Assembly: GCF_019904155.1 (NCBI RefSeq)
Contig: NZ_JAHCMB010000048.1
Span: 1-64,000 of the forward strand
Direction: 5' to 3'
DNA from: Paenibacillus sinensis
GTDB taxonomy: Bacteria > Bacillota > Bacilli > Paenibacillales > Paenibacillaceae
DNA length: 64,000 nucleotides
Shown here: one piece after another, positions 14,913-22,315 of the stretch
How positions within the stretch are numbered: position 1 is the first letter of the stretch
Layout: each line of letters opens with the position of its first letter
The notes under the pieces: model-generated
What the model saw: only the letters and a program-made list of their open reading frames with translations
The model's database searches: none
What the model was told of the DNA's origin: nothing
Made by a program: the position numbers and the translations under genes

Positions 14913-14922
14913 CCTGTGTAAT
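14894..14922 (+). promoter_or_regulatory. Possible outward sigma-A promoter at the ICE end
   Basis: TTGTCC (-35, 4 of 6) and TGTAAT (-10, 5 of 6) are separated by 17 bases and point toward the metI remnant and metQ. If active it could replace the lost native promoter of metQ. The overlap of the -35 with the hairpin loop at 14,892-14,902 is unusual. Confidence 0.4.
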
Positions 14923-14994
14923 GTGATAGCTCATATTTTATTTGATTGCCCTTGTACCGGGGCTATTTTGCAGTTTCCTATTATAAATGTCCCC

Positions 14995-15396
14995 ACGGCG
15001 GCGATTGTCTCTCTGTCGATCGGCGCGGCGCCATTTCTTGGCCGCATCATCGAGAACGCGCTGCGTGAGGTGGAGAACGGAAAGATTGAGGCGGCCAAAT
15101 CGGTTGGCGCCGGCCCGTTCACCATTATCGCCCGGGTATTGATCCCGGAGGCGCTGCCCGCTCTTGTCCGGGGCATGACCATCGCCGTCATCTCGATCGC
15201 CGAATTCACGGCGGTTGCAGGCGCTATTGGCGCGGGAGGGCTGGGCAGTCTGGCAATCCGGTTCGGGTACCAGCGGTTTCGAACCGATATTTTGCTCGGA
15301 ACGGTCCTGCTTATCATTCTGATTGTGCAAATTGTGCAGTGGTCGGGGGATTCTATCGCCCGTTCCATTGACCGGAAACGCTGCAAGAGCGGTTGA
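14995..15396 (+). pseudogene. metI: metI fragment, C-terminal part of methionine ABC permease
   Basis: From the Thr codon at 14,995 the frame reads TAAIVSLSIGAAPFLGRIIE, ALREVENGKIEAAKSVGAGP and then the conserved permease end to a stop at 15,396 (133 residues; MetI is usually about 220). The EAA loop (EAAKSVGAGP) is intact. The N-terminal third, with the first membrane helices, is missing and replaced by element sequence, so the ICE or a deletion at its edge disrupted the gene. A GTG at 14,923 in the same frame would give a chimeric peptide unlikely to work. Confidence 0.88.
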
Positions 15397-15490
15397 TCCG
15401 CAGGATCTTGATAGACCTTAATGCAGCTGCTTTTATCAAACGGGTTGTACTGATTTATTACATATATTTTAGGGGAGAGAAGGGATTAGG

Positions 15491-16372
15491 ATGAAGAGAA
15501 GAGGAAGCTTGTTGCTGGCCGCGGTCATGGTGTTGACGGGGATTCTGGCAGGATGCGGATCGCAGAACGGGAATGGGAACTCGGCGGCAGCTACCGCGAA
15601 GTCCAGTCCAGCCGCAGCTAGTTCGGCAGCAGCCAGTCCGGCCGCAGCCAAGGAAGTAACGCTGAAGGTGGGTGCTTCGGCGGTGCCGCATGCCGAAATT
15701 TTGGAGTTCATCAAGCCGAAGCTGAAGGCGGAAGGCATTAACCTGGAGGTGGTTGTGCTGGATGATGACGGCCAACTTAACCCGGCGCTGCAGGAGAAGC
15801 AAATCGACGCCAACTATTTCCAGCATGTTCCGTACCTGGACTCCATCAAGGGCGAGAAGGGCTATGATTTTGTCGTTACGACCAAGGTACATGTGGAGCC
15901 AATCGGCTTCTATTCCCAGAAGCTGAAATCCAAGGATGAAATACCGGACGGCGCCAAGATCGGCATTCCGAACAACCCGTCCAATGAATACCGGGCGCTC
16001 GTACTGCTCCAGCAGCAGGGGCTGATCAAGCTGAAGGACGGTCTCACGACATACGAGGCGACGCCGAAGGATATCGCCGAGAATCCGCATCATCTGGAGT
16101 TCATCGAAGCAGATTCAGCTACGCTGCCCCGTTCGCTGCCCGATCTTGACGGAGCGGTCATCAATACCAACATCGTCCTTGAAGCGGGTATCGACCCCAA
16201 GTCGGCGCTGTTCCGTGAAGACGCCAACTCGCCTTACGCGAACGTTGTAGTTGTCCGCAAAGGAGACGAGAACCGCGAGGAAATCAAGAAGCTTGACGAA
16301 GCGCTGACAAGTCCTGATGTCAAAAAATTTATCGAGGATAAATACGGCGTGGCTGTCGTCCCCGCATTTTAA
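15491..16372 (+). CDS. metQ: MetQ methionine-binding lipoprotein
   Basis: A 293-residue protein with a lipoprotein signal (LLLAAVMVLTGILAGCGSQN, lipobox LAGC) and a Ser/Ala-rich linker, then the NlpA/MetQ domain: LKVGASAVPHAEILEFIKPK, DANYFQHVPYLD, VHVEPIGFYSQKLKS and GAKIGIPNNPSNEYRALVLL. It delivers methionine to MetNI from outside the membrane. The gene is intact but follows a broken metI by 94 bases; the original operon promoter is cut off. GGGGAGAGAAGGG before the ATG serves as SD. Confidence 0.92.
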   Translation: MKRRGSLLLAAVMVLTGILAGCGSQNGNGNSAAATAKSSPAAASSAAASPAAAKEVTLKVGASAVPHAEILEFIKPKLKAEGINLEVVVLDDDGQLNPALQEKQIDANYFQHVPYLDSIKGEKGYDFVVTTKVHVEPIGFYSQKLKSKDEIPDGAKIGIPNNPSNEYRALVLLQQQGLIKLKDGLTTYEATPKDIAENPHHLEFIEADSATLPRSLPDLDGAVINTNIVLEAGIDPKSALFREDANSPYANVVVVRKGDENREEIKKLDEALTSPDVKKFIEDKYGVAVVPAF

Positions 16373-16419
16373 GTTTGCGGCACAGTTCTGCTGAATGAAC
16401 TCAGAATTCGGTTAACCAA

Positions 16420-16452
16420 GAGTCCTGCCAATTGCGGCGGGATTCTTTTTTT
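16420..16452 (+). terminator. Terminator after metQ
   Basis: A 10-bp stem (GAGTCCTGCC with GGCGGGATTC, two G-T pairs) is followed by seven T. Confidence 0.85.
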
Positions 16453-16587
16453 GCAAATGAAGAGGTGTGGCGGGCTAATTCCGGCGGGGAAGGGAGAAAA
16501 TGGCGGTATACGCTCTATCGGCTGTTTGCATGCCGTTCTCCAGCGGGTAATGTACCCTCAGAGTCTTCCAAAGGAGCCCTGCCTCTT

Positions 16588-17451
16588 ATGAAATATGAAA
16601 TTGTGCATACCAATACCTTTCAGTACGAGACAAAGGTCGATCAGAGCCTGAACACGATCAGGCTGAAGCCTCTGACGGATGAGGTCCAGCGGCTGCTCGT
16701 CTACCGGGCGGACATTACACCTGCTTCGCTAACCAGGGAATATACGGATGTCTGGGGCAACCAGGTGGAGACGTTCTTCATTCCGGAGAAGCATGATTTG
16801 CTGGAGGTGAAGACGACTTCGGTCGTGAGTGTGCAGCGGAGCCCTTTTATCCATGAGCTGCGGTATTCGGGACGGATGCGGGAGATTTTTCATACGGGGC
16901 TGTTCCGGCAGCATTACCTGGCCTATCTGAACGAGACTGATTATACGTTTCTGACCAAAGAACAGGTGAAAGAGGCAGGACGCGCGCTCGGGGAAATGGA
17001 CAATCCGGTTGCCTATGCGCTGGAAGTGATGAAATACATCTATGAGACCTTTACTTACAGTGGAGAAGCGACAAATGTGGAGACGCAGGCCCGTCAGGCC
17101 TTCGACCTGAAGCAGGGCGTCTGCCAGGACCTGGCCCATGTGATGATCGGCATCCTTCGGGCGGCCCGCATTCCGGCCCGGTATGTCAGCGGTTATCTAT
17201 ATGTCGGGGAGGACTCCGCCCTGAAGGGCGATGCCGCGACCCATGCCTGGGTTGAAGTGATGGTGCCGGGCATCGGTTGGATCGGGCTGGACCCGACGAA
17301 CAATGTGGAGGCGCTCGACAATCATATTCGCGTCGGAACAGGGCGGGATTACGCCGATGTCAGCCCTCTTCAGGGGGTGTACCGGGGCGGCGGCGGCACA
17401 ATGGAGGTATCCGTGTCGGTGAAGCTTCTGGAGCAGCCGGGCAGTCTTTAA
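16588..17451 (+). CDS. Transglutaminase-like cysteine protease-fold protein
   Basis: A 287-residue protein: an N-terminal beta-rich domain (MKYEIVHTNTFQYETKVDQS) and a transglutaminase core with a complete triad Cys179 (GVCQDLAHVM), His219 (THAWVEVMVPG) and Asp235 (IGLDPTNN). This two-domain type is common in bacteria; the substrate is not known and the protein lacks a signal peptide, so it acts in the cytoplasm. I chose the ATG at 16,588 because AAAGGAG is 11 bases before it and homology starts there. Its stop is one base from the convergent GNAT gene. Confidence 0.88.
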   Translation: MKYEIVHTNTFQYETKVDQSLNTIRLKPLTDEVQRLLVYRADITPASLTREYTDVWGNQVETFFIPEKHDLLEVKTTSVVSVQRSPFIHELRYSGRMREIFHTGLFRQHYLAYLNETDYTFLTKEQVKEAGRALGEMDNPVAYALEVMKYIYETFTYSGEATNVETQARQAFDLKQGVCQDLAHVMIGILRAARIPARYVSGYLYVGEDSALKGDAATHAWVEVMVPGIGWIGLDPTNNVEALDNHIRVGTGRDYADVSPLQGVYRGGGGTMEVSVSVKLLEQPGSL

Positions 17452-17452
17452 T

Positions 17453-18013
17453 TTATAGTAGCCGCTCGTATTCTTCTCTCAGGATCGACATGATCTGGAG
17501 CGACTCGAAGGTATCCTGAATCTTGATGCATTCCCGGAGGATGCCTTCCGCCCGGAATCCGGCGCGTTCATACACATGCTGCGCTCTCGCGTTATGGGTC
17601 TTCACATCCAGCCACAGCCGGTGCACGCCCGTATTCTGGAAGAGCCAGTCGCGAAGACTCCGCAGCATCTCGGAGCCGTAGCCCTTGCCCTTCGCGTCTA
17701 TCGCAATCCGCTTGATGCATACGGACAGATTGGGGTCCCGGAGGCCGGTCACGATCACATAGCCGATGCGTTCGCCGCCGGGCTCCTGAACAATCAGGTG
17801 CAGCATATCGGGATTCGCCAGCGCTTCGCGGTGCTCATCCAGGCTCCACTGGCCGATAAACGGCTTGTTCTCCGGGCTGCTCTCCGCCTCTGCGACAAAG
17901 GCCAGGTCGCGCTCTTCCGTTCTCCGCAGTAGCAGCCTGGCCGATTCGATCAACACAGGCTGGATCATTGCGGAATTGATCCTCTCAGGTCCGCGCATTT
18001 CCGATTCAGACAT
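17453..18013 (-). CDS. RimJ/RimL-type GNAT acetyltransferase
   Basis: A 186-residue protein with the GNAT fold: LIESARLLLRRTEERDLAFV at the start of the domain, the acetyl-CoA loop in IAIDAKGKGYGSEMLRSL, and the terminal HRLWLDVKTHNARAQHVYER and AGFRAEGILRE. These enzymes acetylate N-termini or small amines; the target cannot be told. The start is uncertain: ATG at 18,013 has AAAGGG upstream, but two internal ATG codons are possible. Confidence 0.85.
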   Translation of the reverse strand: MSESEMRGPERINSAMIQPVLIESARLLLRRTEERDLAFVAEAESSPENKPFIGQWSLDEHREALANPDMLHLIVQEPGGERIGYVIVTGLRDPNLSVCIKRIAIDAKGKGYGSEMLRSLRDWLFQNTGVHRLWLDVKTHNARAQHVYERAGFRAEGILRECIKIQDTFESLQIMSILREEYERLL

Positions 18014-18148
18014 CACGATCACCCTTTACCGAAATTTACATCAGTATAGGGCATAAGAGGCGATCTGTCTCTATCAGGTCTTCAGCCTCCCGATCGTGTA
18101 TAATGAGTGGGATAGAATCGAAAGCGAAGAGGGGCGCGGTCTGCCGTT

Positions 18149-18763
18149 ATGTATGCACTGGATATCATGTCTTGGGTTACGGAGGAAAATTTGCGGGACT
18201 GGGTGGAGCGCTACCGCTCCTTGGGGCCATTCCCGGGGATCGGACTTACCTTCCTGAAGTCGTTCGTTCCGCCGCTGCCCACCCTTGTCATCGTTGGGAT
18301 GAACGCCGCCGTCTACGGGCTGTGGCTCGGCTTCCTGTATTCCTGGCTGGGCCTGGTAGCGGGCTGCCTGACCGCCTTCCTGATCATCCGGCGCATCGCG
18401 TCCCATCACCGCCTGCGGAAATGGGCGGAACGGCCGAAGGTGGCCCGGGGCATGGAATGGGTCCGGCGCAGCGGCTTCAGCTATGTGTTCCTGCTCAGCC
18501 TGTTCCCGGTCGGGCCGTTTGTCGTTATCAATCTGGCGGCCGGACTCGCCGGCATGCGGCTGCGTCCCTACCTTTTGGCTCTCGCCTCCGGCAAGGCCAT
18601 AATGGTTCTGGCCGTCTCTTATGTCGGCAACGATGCAGGCAGGTTCCTCCGAAACCCGCTGGAGCTGCTGGCTGTCGTCCTGCTGGTTCTGCTGTCGCTG
18701 TGGGGCGTCCGGTCAGTGGAAGGGTATTTGTCACGGATCAAATCCATTAAAGAAAGAGGTTGA
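18149..18763 (+). CDS. TVP38/TMEM64 family membrane protein
   Basis: A 204-residue protein with five or six membrane helices and the family landmarks GLTFLKSFVPPLPTLVIVGM, a glycine-rich GLVAGCLTAFLI, and FSYVFLLSLFPVGPFVVINL followed by AAGLAGMRLRPYLLALASGK. DedA/TVP38 proteins are lipid scramblase-like or transport-related; the role is not settled. An extended -10 TGTATAAT lies at 18,097-18,104. Its TGA ends five bases before the start of the aldo/keto reductase, so they form an operon. Confidence 0.88.
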   Translation: MYALDIMSWVTEENLRDWVERYRSLGPFPGIGLTFLKSFVPPLPTLVIVGMNAAVYGLWLGFLYSWLGLVAGCLTAFLIIRRIASHHRLRKWAERPKVARGMEWVRRSGFSYVFLLSLFPVGPFVVINLAAGLAGMRLRPYLLALASGKAIMVLAVSYVGNDAGRFLRNPLELLAVVLLVLLSLWGVRSVEGYLSRIKSIKERG

Positions 18764-18768
18764 AGATA

Positions 18769-19677
18769 ATGAAATACCGCAAGCTCGGCAGTACGGAATT
18801 GAATGTCTCGGTGATCGGAGTCGGCACCTGGCAGTTCGGCGGCGAATGGGGAAAGGATTTCACGCAGGATGAAGTGGACGCCATGTTCGACAAGGCGGCA
18901 GAGCTCGGCATCAACCTTATCGATACGGCAGAATGCTACGGCGACCACCTGTCCGAGAAGCTGATCGGCGGCTACCTGAGCCGGCGCAAGCGGGAAGACT
19001 GGATTGTCGCCACGAAATTCGGTCATCATTTTGATGGCCATCTTCAACGGGAACAACTGTGGAGCGCGGGTGATGTCCTGAAGCAGCTCGACGATTCGCT
19101 GCGCGCGCTGCAGACGGAGTATGTCGATCTGTACCAGTTCCACTCCGGAACGGACGCCCAGTTCGACAACGACGGGCTCTGGACGATGCTGGACAAGCAG
19201 AAGCAGGCCGGCAAAATCCGCCACCTCGGCGTTTCCATCAGCACCGCGAACGATGGGGTGCATCAGACAAGCTCGTCTCCGGGGATCGGCGCCGAAGCGA
19301 TCCAGGTCGTCTATAACCGGCTGGACCGGGCGCCGGAGGAGAGACTGTTCCCGCTCGCGCAGGAGCATCGCCTCGGCGTGCTTGCCCGCGTGCCGCTCGC
19401 GAGCGGCTACCTGAGCGGCAAGTACAAGGCCGGCGCGACGTTCGCCGAAGGCGACGTGCGGGCGAACCACGACGCGAAGAAGCGCGAGGAGCAGCTTCGT
19501 CTCGTCGCCGAGATTGCGGCTAACGAAGTGCCGCAGGGATTGAACATGGCGCAGTGGGCGCTTGGCTGGTGCCTGCAGCATCCGGCGGTGACCAGCGTCA
19601 TTCCGGGCTGCAAGGACGTGAACCAGGTGATCTCGAACGCGCAGGCGGCCGATCTCGATATGGTCACCGAAGCGTAA
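18769..19677 (+). CDS. Aldo/keto reductase
   Basis: A 302-residue protein: MKYRKLGSTELNVSVIGVGT, INLIDTAECYGDHLSEKLIG (catalytic Asp and Tyr), DWIVATKFGHHFDG (Lys and His) and the NADPH-binding end AVTSVIPGCKDVNQVISNAQ. It belongs to the NADPH-dependent AKR family acting on carbonyls; substrate unknown. The ATG at 18,769 has AGAAAGAGG upstream; a TTG nine bases before it is less likely. It shares an operon with the TVP38 gene and ends at a strong terminator. Confidence 0.92.
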   Translation: MKYRKLGSTELNVSVIGVGTWQFGGEWGKDFTQDEVDAMFDKAAELGINLIDTAECYGDHLSEKLIGGYLSRRKREDWIVATKFGHHFDGHLQREQLWSAGDVLKQLDDSLRALQTEYVDLYQFHSGTDAQFDNDGLWTMLDKQKQAGKIRHLGVSISTANDGVHQTSSSPGIGAEAIQVVYNRLDRAPEERLFPLAQEHRLGVLARVPLASGYLSGKYKAGATFAEGDVRANHDAKKREEQLRLVAEIAANEVPQGLNMAQWALGWCLQHPAVTSVIPGCKDVNQVISNAQAADLDMVTEA

Positions 19678-19711
19678 AACTGCGGCTGCGGCGTTATGGA
19701 ACAACGCATAG

Positions 19712-19761
19712 AAGCCCGCTGATGGAAGGGCGATGTACAGCCTTCCGTCAGCGGGCTTTTT
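19712..19761 (+). terminator. Terminator after the aldo/keto reductase
   Basis: An 18-base arm pair (AAGCCCGCTGATGGAAGG with its near-perfect complement at 19,741-19,758) is followed by TTT and forms a very stable stem. Confidence 0.93.
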
Positions 19762-19850
19762 GCCATGCACATATAGCCGAGCCGGATCATGCATACAGCC
19801 AGCCAAGCAAGATAGCGATTGGAGGTCCCGTGAGATGCCCTGGCGTACTT

Positions 19851-20031
19851 GTCGGACAGAGCATGTCGAGCGGCATCTGCGGGCAGGCACCCGTGGACGG
19901 CACTTGTCGAGCGGCATCTGTCGGACGGCACCTGTCGGGGGCGACATCTGTCTGACGGCACCTGTCGGGCGACATCTATGCGGCAGCACCGATTGGGCAG
20001 CGTCAGTCTAGCGGCATCTGTGGTCAGCACT
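19851..20031. repeat. Degenerate 14-nt minisatellite, about 13 units
   Basis: The consensus is GTCGRRCGGCAYCT. Good units start at 19,865, 19,906, 19,920, 19,950 and 20,006; others are 13-16 bases with substitutions. It fills the 371-base gap between the aldo/keto reductase terminator and the convergent aminotransferase stop. The unit is not a multiple of three and no frame in it looks like a gene. Confidence 0.85.
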
Positions 20032-20048
20032 GCCGGATAGGCAGCTGG

Positions 20049-21638
20049 TTACAGCTCGAACATCGCAGCCGTCTCCGCCTCTGCCGCCGATATGGTCTCC
20101 GCACTCCCCCGGGAATGATGAATCCAGCAGTTCGTCTTCCGGTTATACCGGTATGCGTCCAGCCATTCCGCCTTTCGGCTGATCAGCGTCCGGAGCGCCG
20201 CAACGATATAATCGACCTCCTTCAAGGTCATTATGGGGTGCACAGAGAGCCGGACCCAGCCCGGCCGCAGCGACTGGTCGCCGGTGCGGATGGCGCTGTC
20301 TATCTCCAGGGAGGCCTTCCGGTCGATCGAGAGCAGGTAATGGCCGTAGGGACCGGCACAGGAACAGCCTCCCCGGGCCTGGATGCCGAAGACGTCGTTC
20401 AGAAGGCGGACGATGAGGTTGTAGTGCATATCCCGGACGGTGAAGGAGACGATGCCGATCCGGTCGTCGGCCTTGCCCTCGAGGACGGTAACGTCCGGGA
20501 TGCCGCGCAGTCCGGCGAGCAGGCGCCGGCCGAGGATGCGCTCGAACGCGCCGATTCTGGCGGGGTCCATCCCTTCCTTCAGCCGCAGGCAGAGCGCGGC
20601 CTTGATCCGCTGCAGGAAGCCCGGCGTGCCGCCGTCCTCCCTCGCCTCGATTCCGGCGAAATAGCGGGGGCCGTACCACGGGCTTACCCAGGACACCGTG
20701 CCTCCGCCGGGCTCGTCGGGGCGGAGGCTCCGGTACAAGCCGGCATCGAACACGAGGATGCCGCTTGCGCCCGGGCCGCCCAGGAACTTGTGCGGCGAGA
20801 AGAAGATGGCGTCCAGCTTCTCCCCGGACGCCTCGGGGTGCATGTCGATTTCCGTATACGGCGCGTTCGCCGCGAAATCGACGAAGCACAGTCCGCCGTG
20901 GCGGTGCATGACGGCGGCCAGCTCCCGGTACGGCGTCTCGATACCGGTCACGTTCGAGCATGCGCTGAAGGAGCCAATCTTGAGCCGCCGCCCCCGGTAC
21001 GCCAGCAGCGCGGCGTCCAGCTCCCGGGGGTCCGGGGCGCCACCGTCGCCGGGAGGCAGGACGACCACTTCGCCGATTGTCTCCTGCCAGGGCAGCAGAT
21101 TGGAGTGGTGCTCCATATGGGTGACGAAAATAACCGGCCGCTCTTCCGGCGACAGGACGGCCGGGCTCAGCCACTCGGGCAGCCTGAGTCCGAGCAGGCG
21201 CTGGAGCTTGTTGATCGCTCCGGTCATGCCGTTGCCGCATGACAGCAGCACATCGCGCGGCCCCGCGCCTACATGGCGCTTGATGATCTCGCCGGCCTCC
21301 TCATAGGCACGGGTCATCGTCATGCCCGTCGCATTGGCTTCCGTGTGCGGATTGCCGACGAGTGGACCGAACCGCTCCAGTATGATTCGCTCGATCGGCT
21401 CATACAGACGGCCGCTGGCGGTCCAGTCGGCGTATAGCAGGTTTTTTCTGCCGTATGGGGTCGTAATGGGGTGCCCCAGTCCGACCGTGCGTTCGCGGTA
21501 TGGGCGAAAATGCGCCTCGAGTCGTTCCTCCGCTTCCAGGGCCGGTACGGGGGTAGAAGTAAGCACAGGCAATCCCTCCAGCAAGGTGGTTCCGTTTGCC
21601 TTAGTATATGCCGGTGCCTGAAATAGGTTAATGCCCAT
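20049..21638 (-). CDS. Class V aminotransferase (cysteine desulfurase-like)
   Basis: A 529-residue PLP enzyme. An unusual N-terminal extension is followed by LYADWTASGRLYEPIERIIL, NPHTEANATGMTMTRAYEEA, THMEHHSNLLPWQE, the PLP lysine in FFSPHKFLGGPGASGILVFD, and GGCSCAGPYGHYLLSIDRKA with cysteines where SufS-like enzymes carry theirs. It may release sulfur from cysteine or cleave a related substrate. It lies 68 bases after the DsrE-like gene on the same strand, supporting a sulfur role. The start at ATG 21,638 is a choice; an upstream TTG is possible. It is longer than SufS (about 400). Confidence 0.88.
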   Translation of the reverse strand: MGINLFQAPAYTKANGTTLLEGLPVLTSTPVPALEAEERLEAHFRPYRERTVGLGHPITTPYGRKNLLYADWTASGRLYEPIERIILERFGPLVGNPHTEANATGMTMTRAYEEAGEIIKRHVGAGPRDVLLSCGNGMTGAINKLQRLLGLRLPEWLSPAVLSPEERPVIFVTHMEHHSNLLPWQETIGEVVVLPPGDGGAPDPRELDAALLAYRGRRLKIGSFSACSNVTGIETPYRELAAVMHRHGGLCFVDFAANAPYTEIDMHPEASGEKLDAIFFSPHKFLGGPGASGILVFDAGLYRSLRPDEPGGGTVSWVSPWYGPRYFAGIEAREDGGTPGFLQRIKAALCLRLKEGMDPARIGAFERILGRRLLAGLRGIPDVTVLEGKADDRIGIVSFTVRDMHYNLIVRLLNDVFGIQARGGCSCAGPYGHYLLSIDRKASLEIDSAIRTGDQSLRPGWVRLSVHPIMTLKEVDYIVAALRTLISRKAEWLDAYRYNRKTNCWIHHSRGSAETISAAEAETAAMFEL

Positions 21639-21706
21639 GCCCAATCCGCCGCAGCTCAAACTGGCAGTAGAGGGAACCGCCCTGCCTCTTTAAGCCGCCT
21701 TACGCC

Positions 21707-22183
21707 TTAGATGAACAACTGCATATCGCTGTCCAGCGCGTCCTTCAGATAAGCTGCGGCGTCGATGATTTCCACTTCCGGCAGCAGCTCCTCCGGCTTG
21801 AAGCCCATGATTTCCACGGACAGCTTGCAGGCGTAGAATTTGATGTTCTTCTTGCGCGCCCCTTTCAGAAAATGGATGAGCTTCGGCGCATCCTGATCCT
21901 CGATCATCTCCTCCAGCATCCACTTGCCGAGACCGTTGAAGTTCATGCGGGAGAGCGGCAGCTGCTCCGGCCCCTTCGGCGTGATCATGTCCATCAGCTT
22001 TTCGTAGATGCTTTTGTCCTCCAGCGTCATTTTTTCGGGGTCCCGGATCAGAAACAGCCCCCAGAACGCGAAGAACATCGTCACCTCCACTTCGATATCG
22101 CGTGCGCTGTTGGCCAGAATCAATCCGGCCATCGCTTTGTCGTACTCGCCGCTGAACATCAGCAGGTTCATTTTCCGGCTCAT
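21707..22183 (-). CDS. DsrE/DsrF/DrsH-like sulfur-carrier-type protein
   Basis: A 158-residue protein: MNLLMFSGEYDKAMAGLILA, MFFAFWGLFLIRDP, HFLKGARKKNIKFYACKLSV, EIMGFKPEELLPEVEIIDAA. This matches peroxiredoxin-like DsrE/DrsH proteins that bind a persulfide on a conserved cysteine (probably the one in YACKLSVEIMG). It precedes the class V aminotransferase, which could donate sulfur to it. GGAGGTGG is upstream; the exact start codon is uncertain. Confidence 0.85.
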   Translation of the reverse strand: MSRKMNLLMFSGEYDKAMAGLILANSARDIEVEVTMFFAFWGLFLIRDPEKMTLEDKSIYEKLMDMITPKGPEQLPLSRMNFNGLGKWMLEEMIEDQDAPKLIHFLKGARKKNIKFYACKLSVEIMGFKPEELLPEVEIIDAAAYLKDALDSDMQLFI

Positions 22184-22268
22184 TGGTCCATCGCCACCTC
22201 CGTAACAGAATGACCTTAGTATGAGCCGGGGGAAGAAAGCTATCCCTGCGTATCCTGTTCCTGGCGAG

Positions 22269-22304
22269 AAAAAAAGACCGTCCGCCAATCATGGCGGTCC
22301 GGTC
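22269..22304 (-). terminator. Terminator after the GGDEF-EAL gene
   Basis: On the minus strand CCGCCA-TGAT-TGGCGG inside a GACCG/CGGTC outer stem is followed by seven T. Confidence 0.85.
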
Positions 22305-22315
22305 CTTCGAGCTCG

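Larger units (their letters stand above)
1..14994. mobile_element. Conjugation module of a Tn1549/CTn-like ICE (partial)
   Basis: Between mobC (320) and parB (14,748) the minus strand carries the gene set typical of clostridial Tn1549-like elements: ParB, DUF7768, DUF6674, PcfB, VirD4, Maff2, VirB6-like, SpoVG, DUF7007, PrgI, VirB4, CD1108-type NlpC/P60, DUF4315, DUF4366, cysteine-rich VLP and MobC. The right border lies between about 14,922 and 14,995, where homology to the C-terminal half of MetI begins. The left border is not visible: mobC is followed by a terminator and AT-rich sequence instead of the expected relaxase. Relaxase, integrase and resistance cargo are not in this window, so it is either a partial view or a decayed element. 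The 25-nt palindrome occurs only inside this region. Confidence 0.85.

Noticed and set aside
14923-15396. A complete small gene starting at GTG 14,923
   Set aside because: Its first 24 codons are element sequence; only the rest resembles MetI, so it is a truncated gene.
20115-21242. Long plus-strand frames opposite the class V aminotransferase
   Set aside because: They mirror a GC-rich conserved gene on the other strand and have no motifs or ribosome binding sites.
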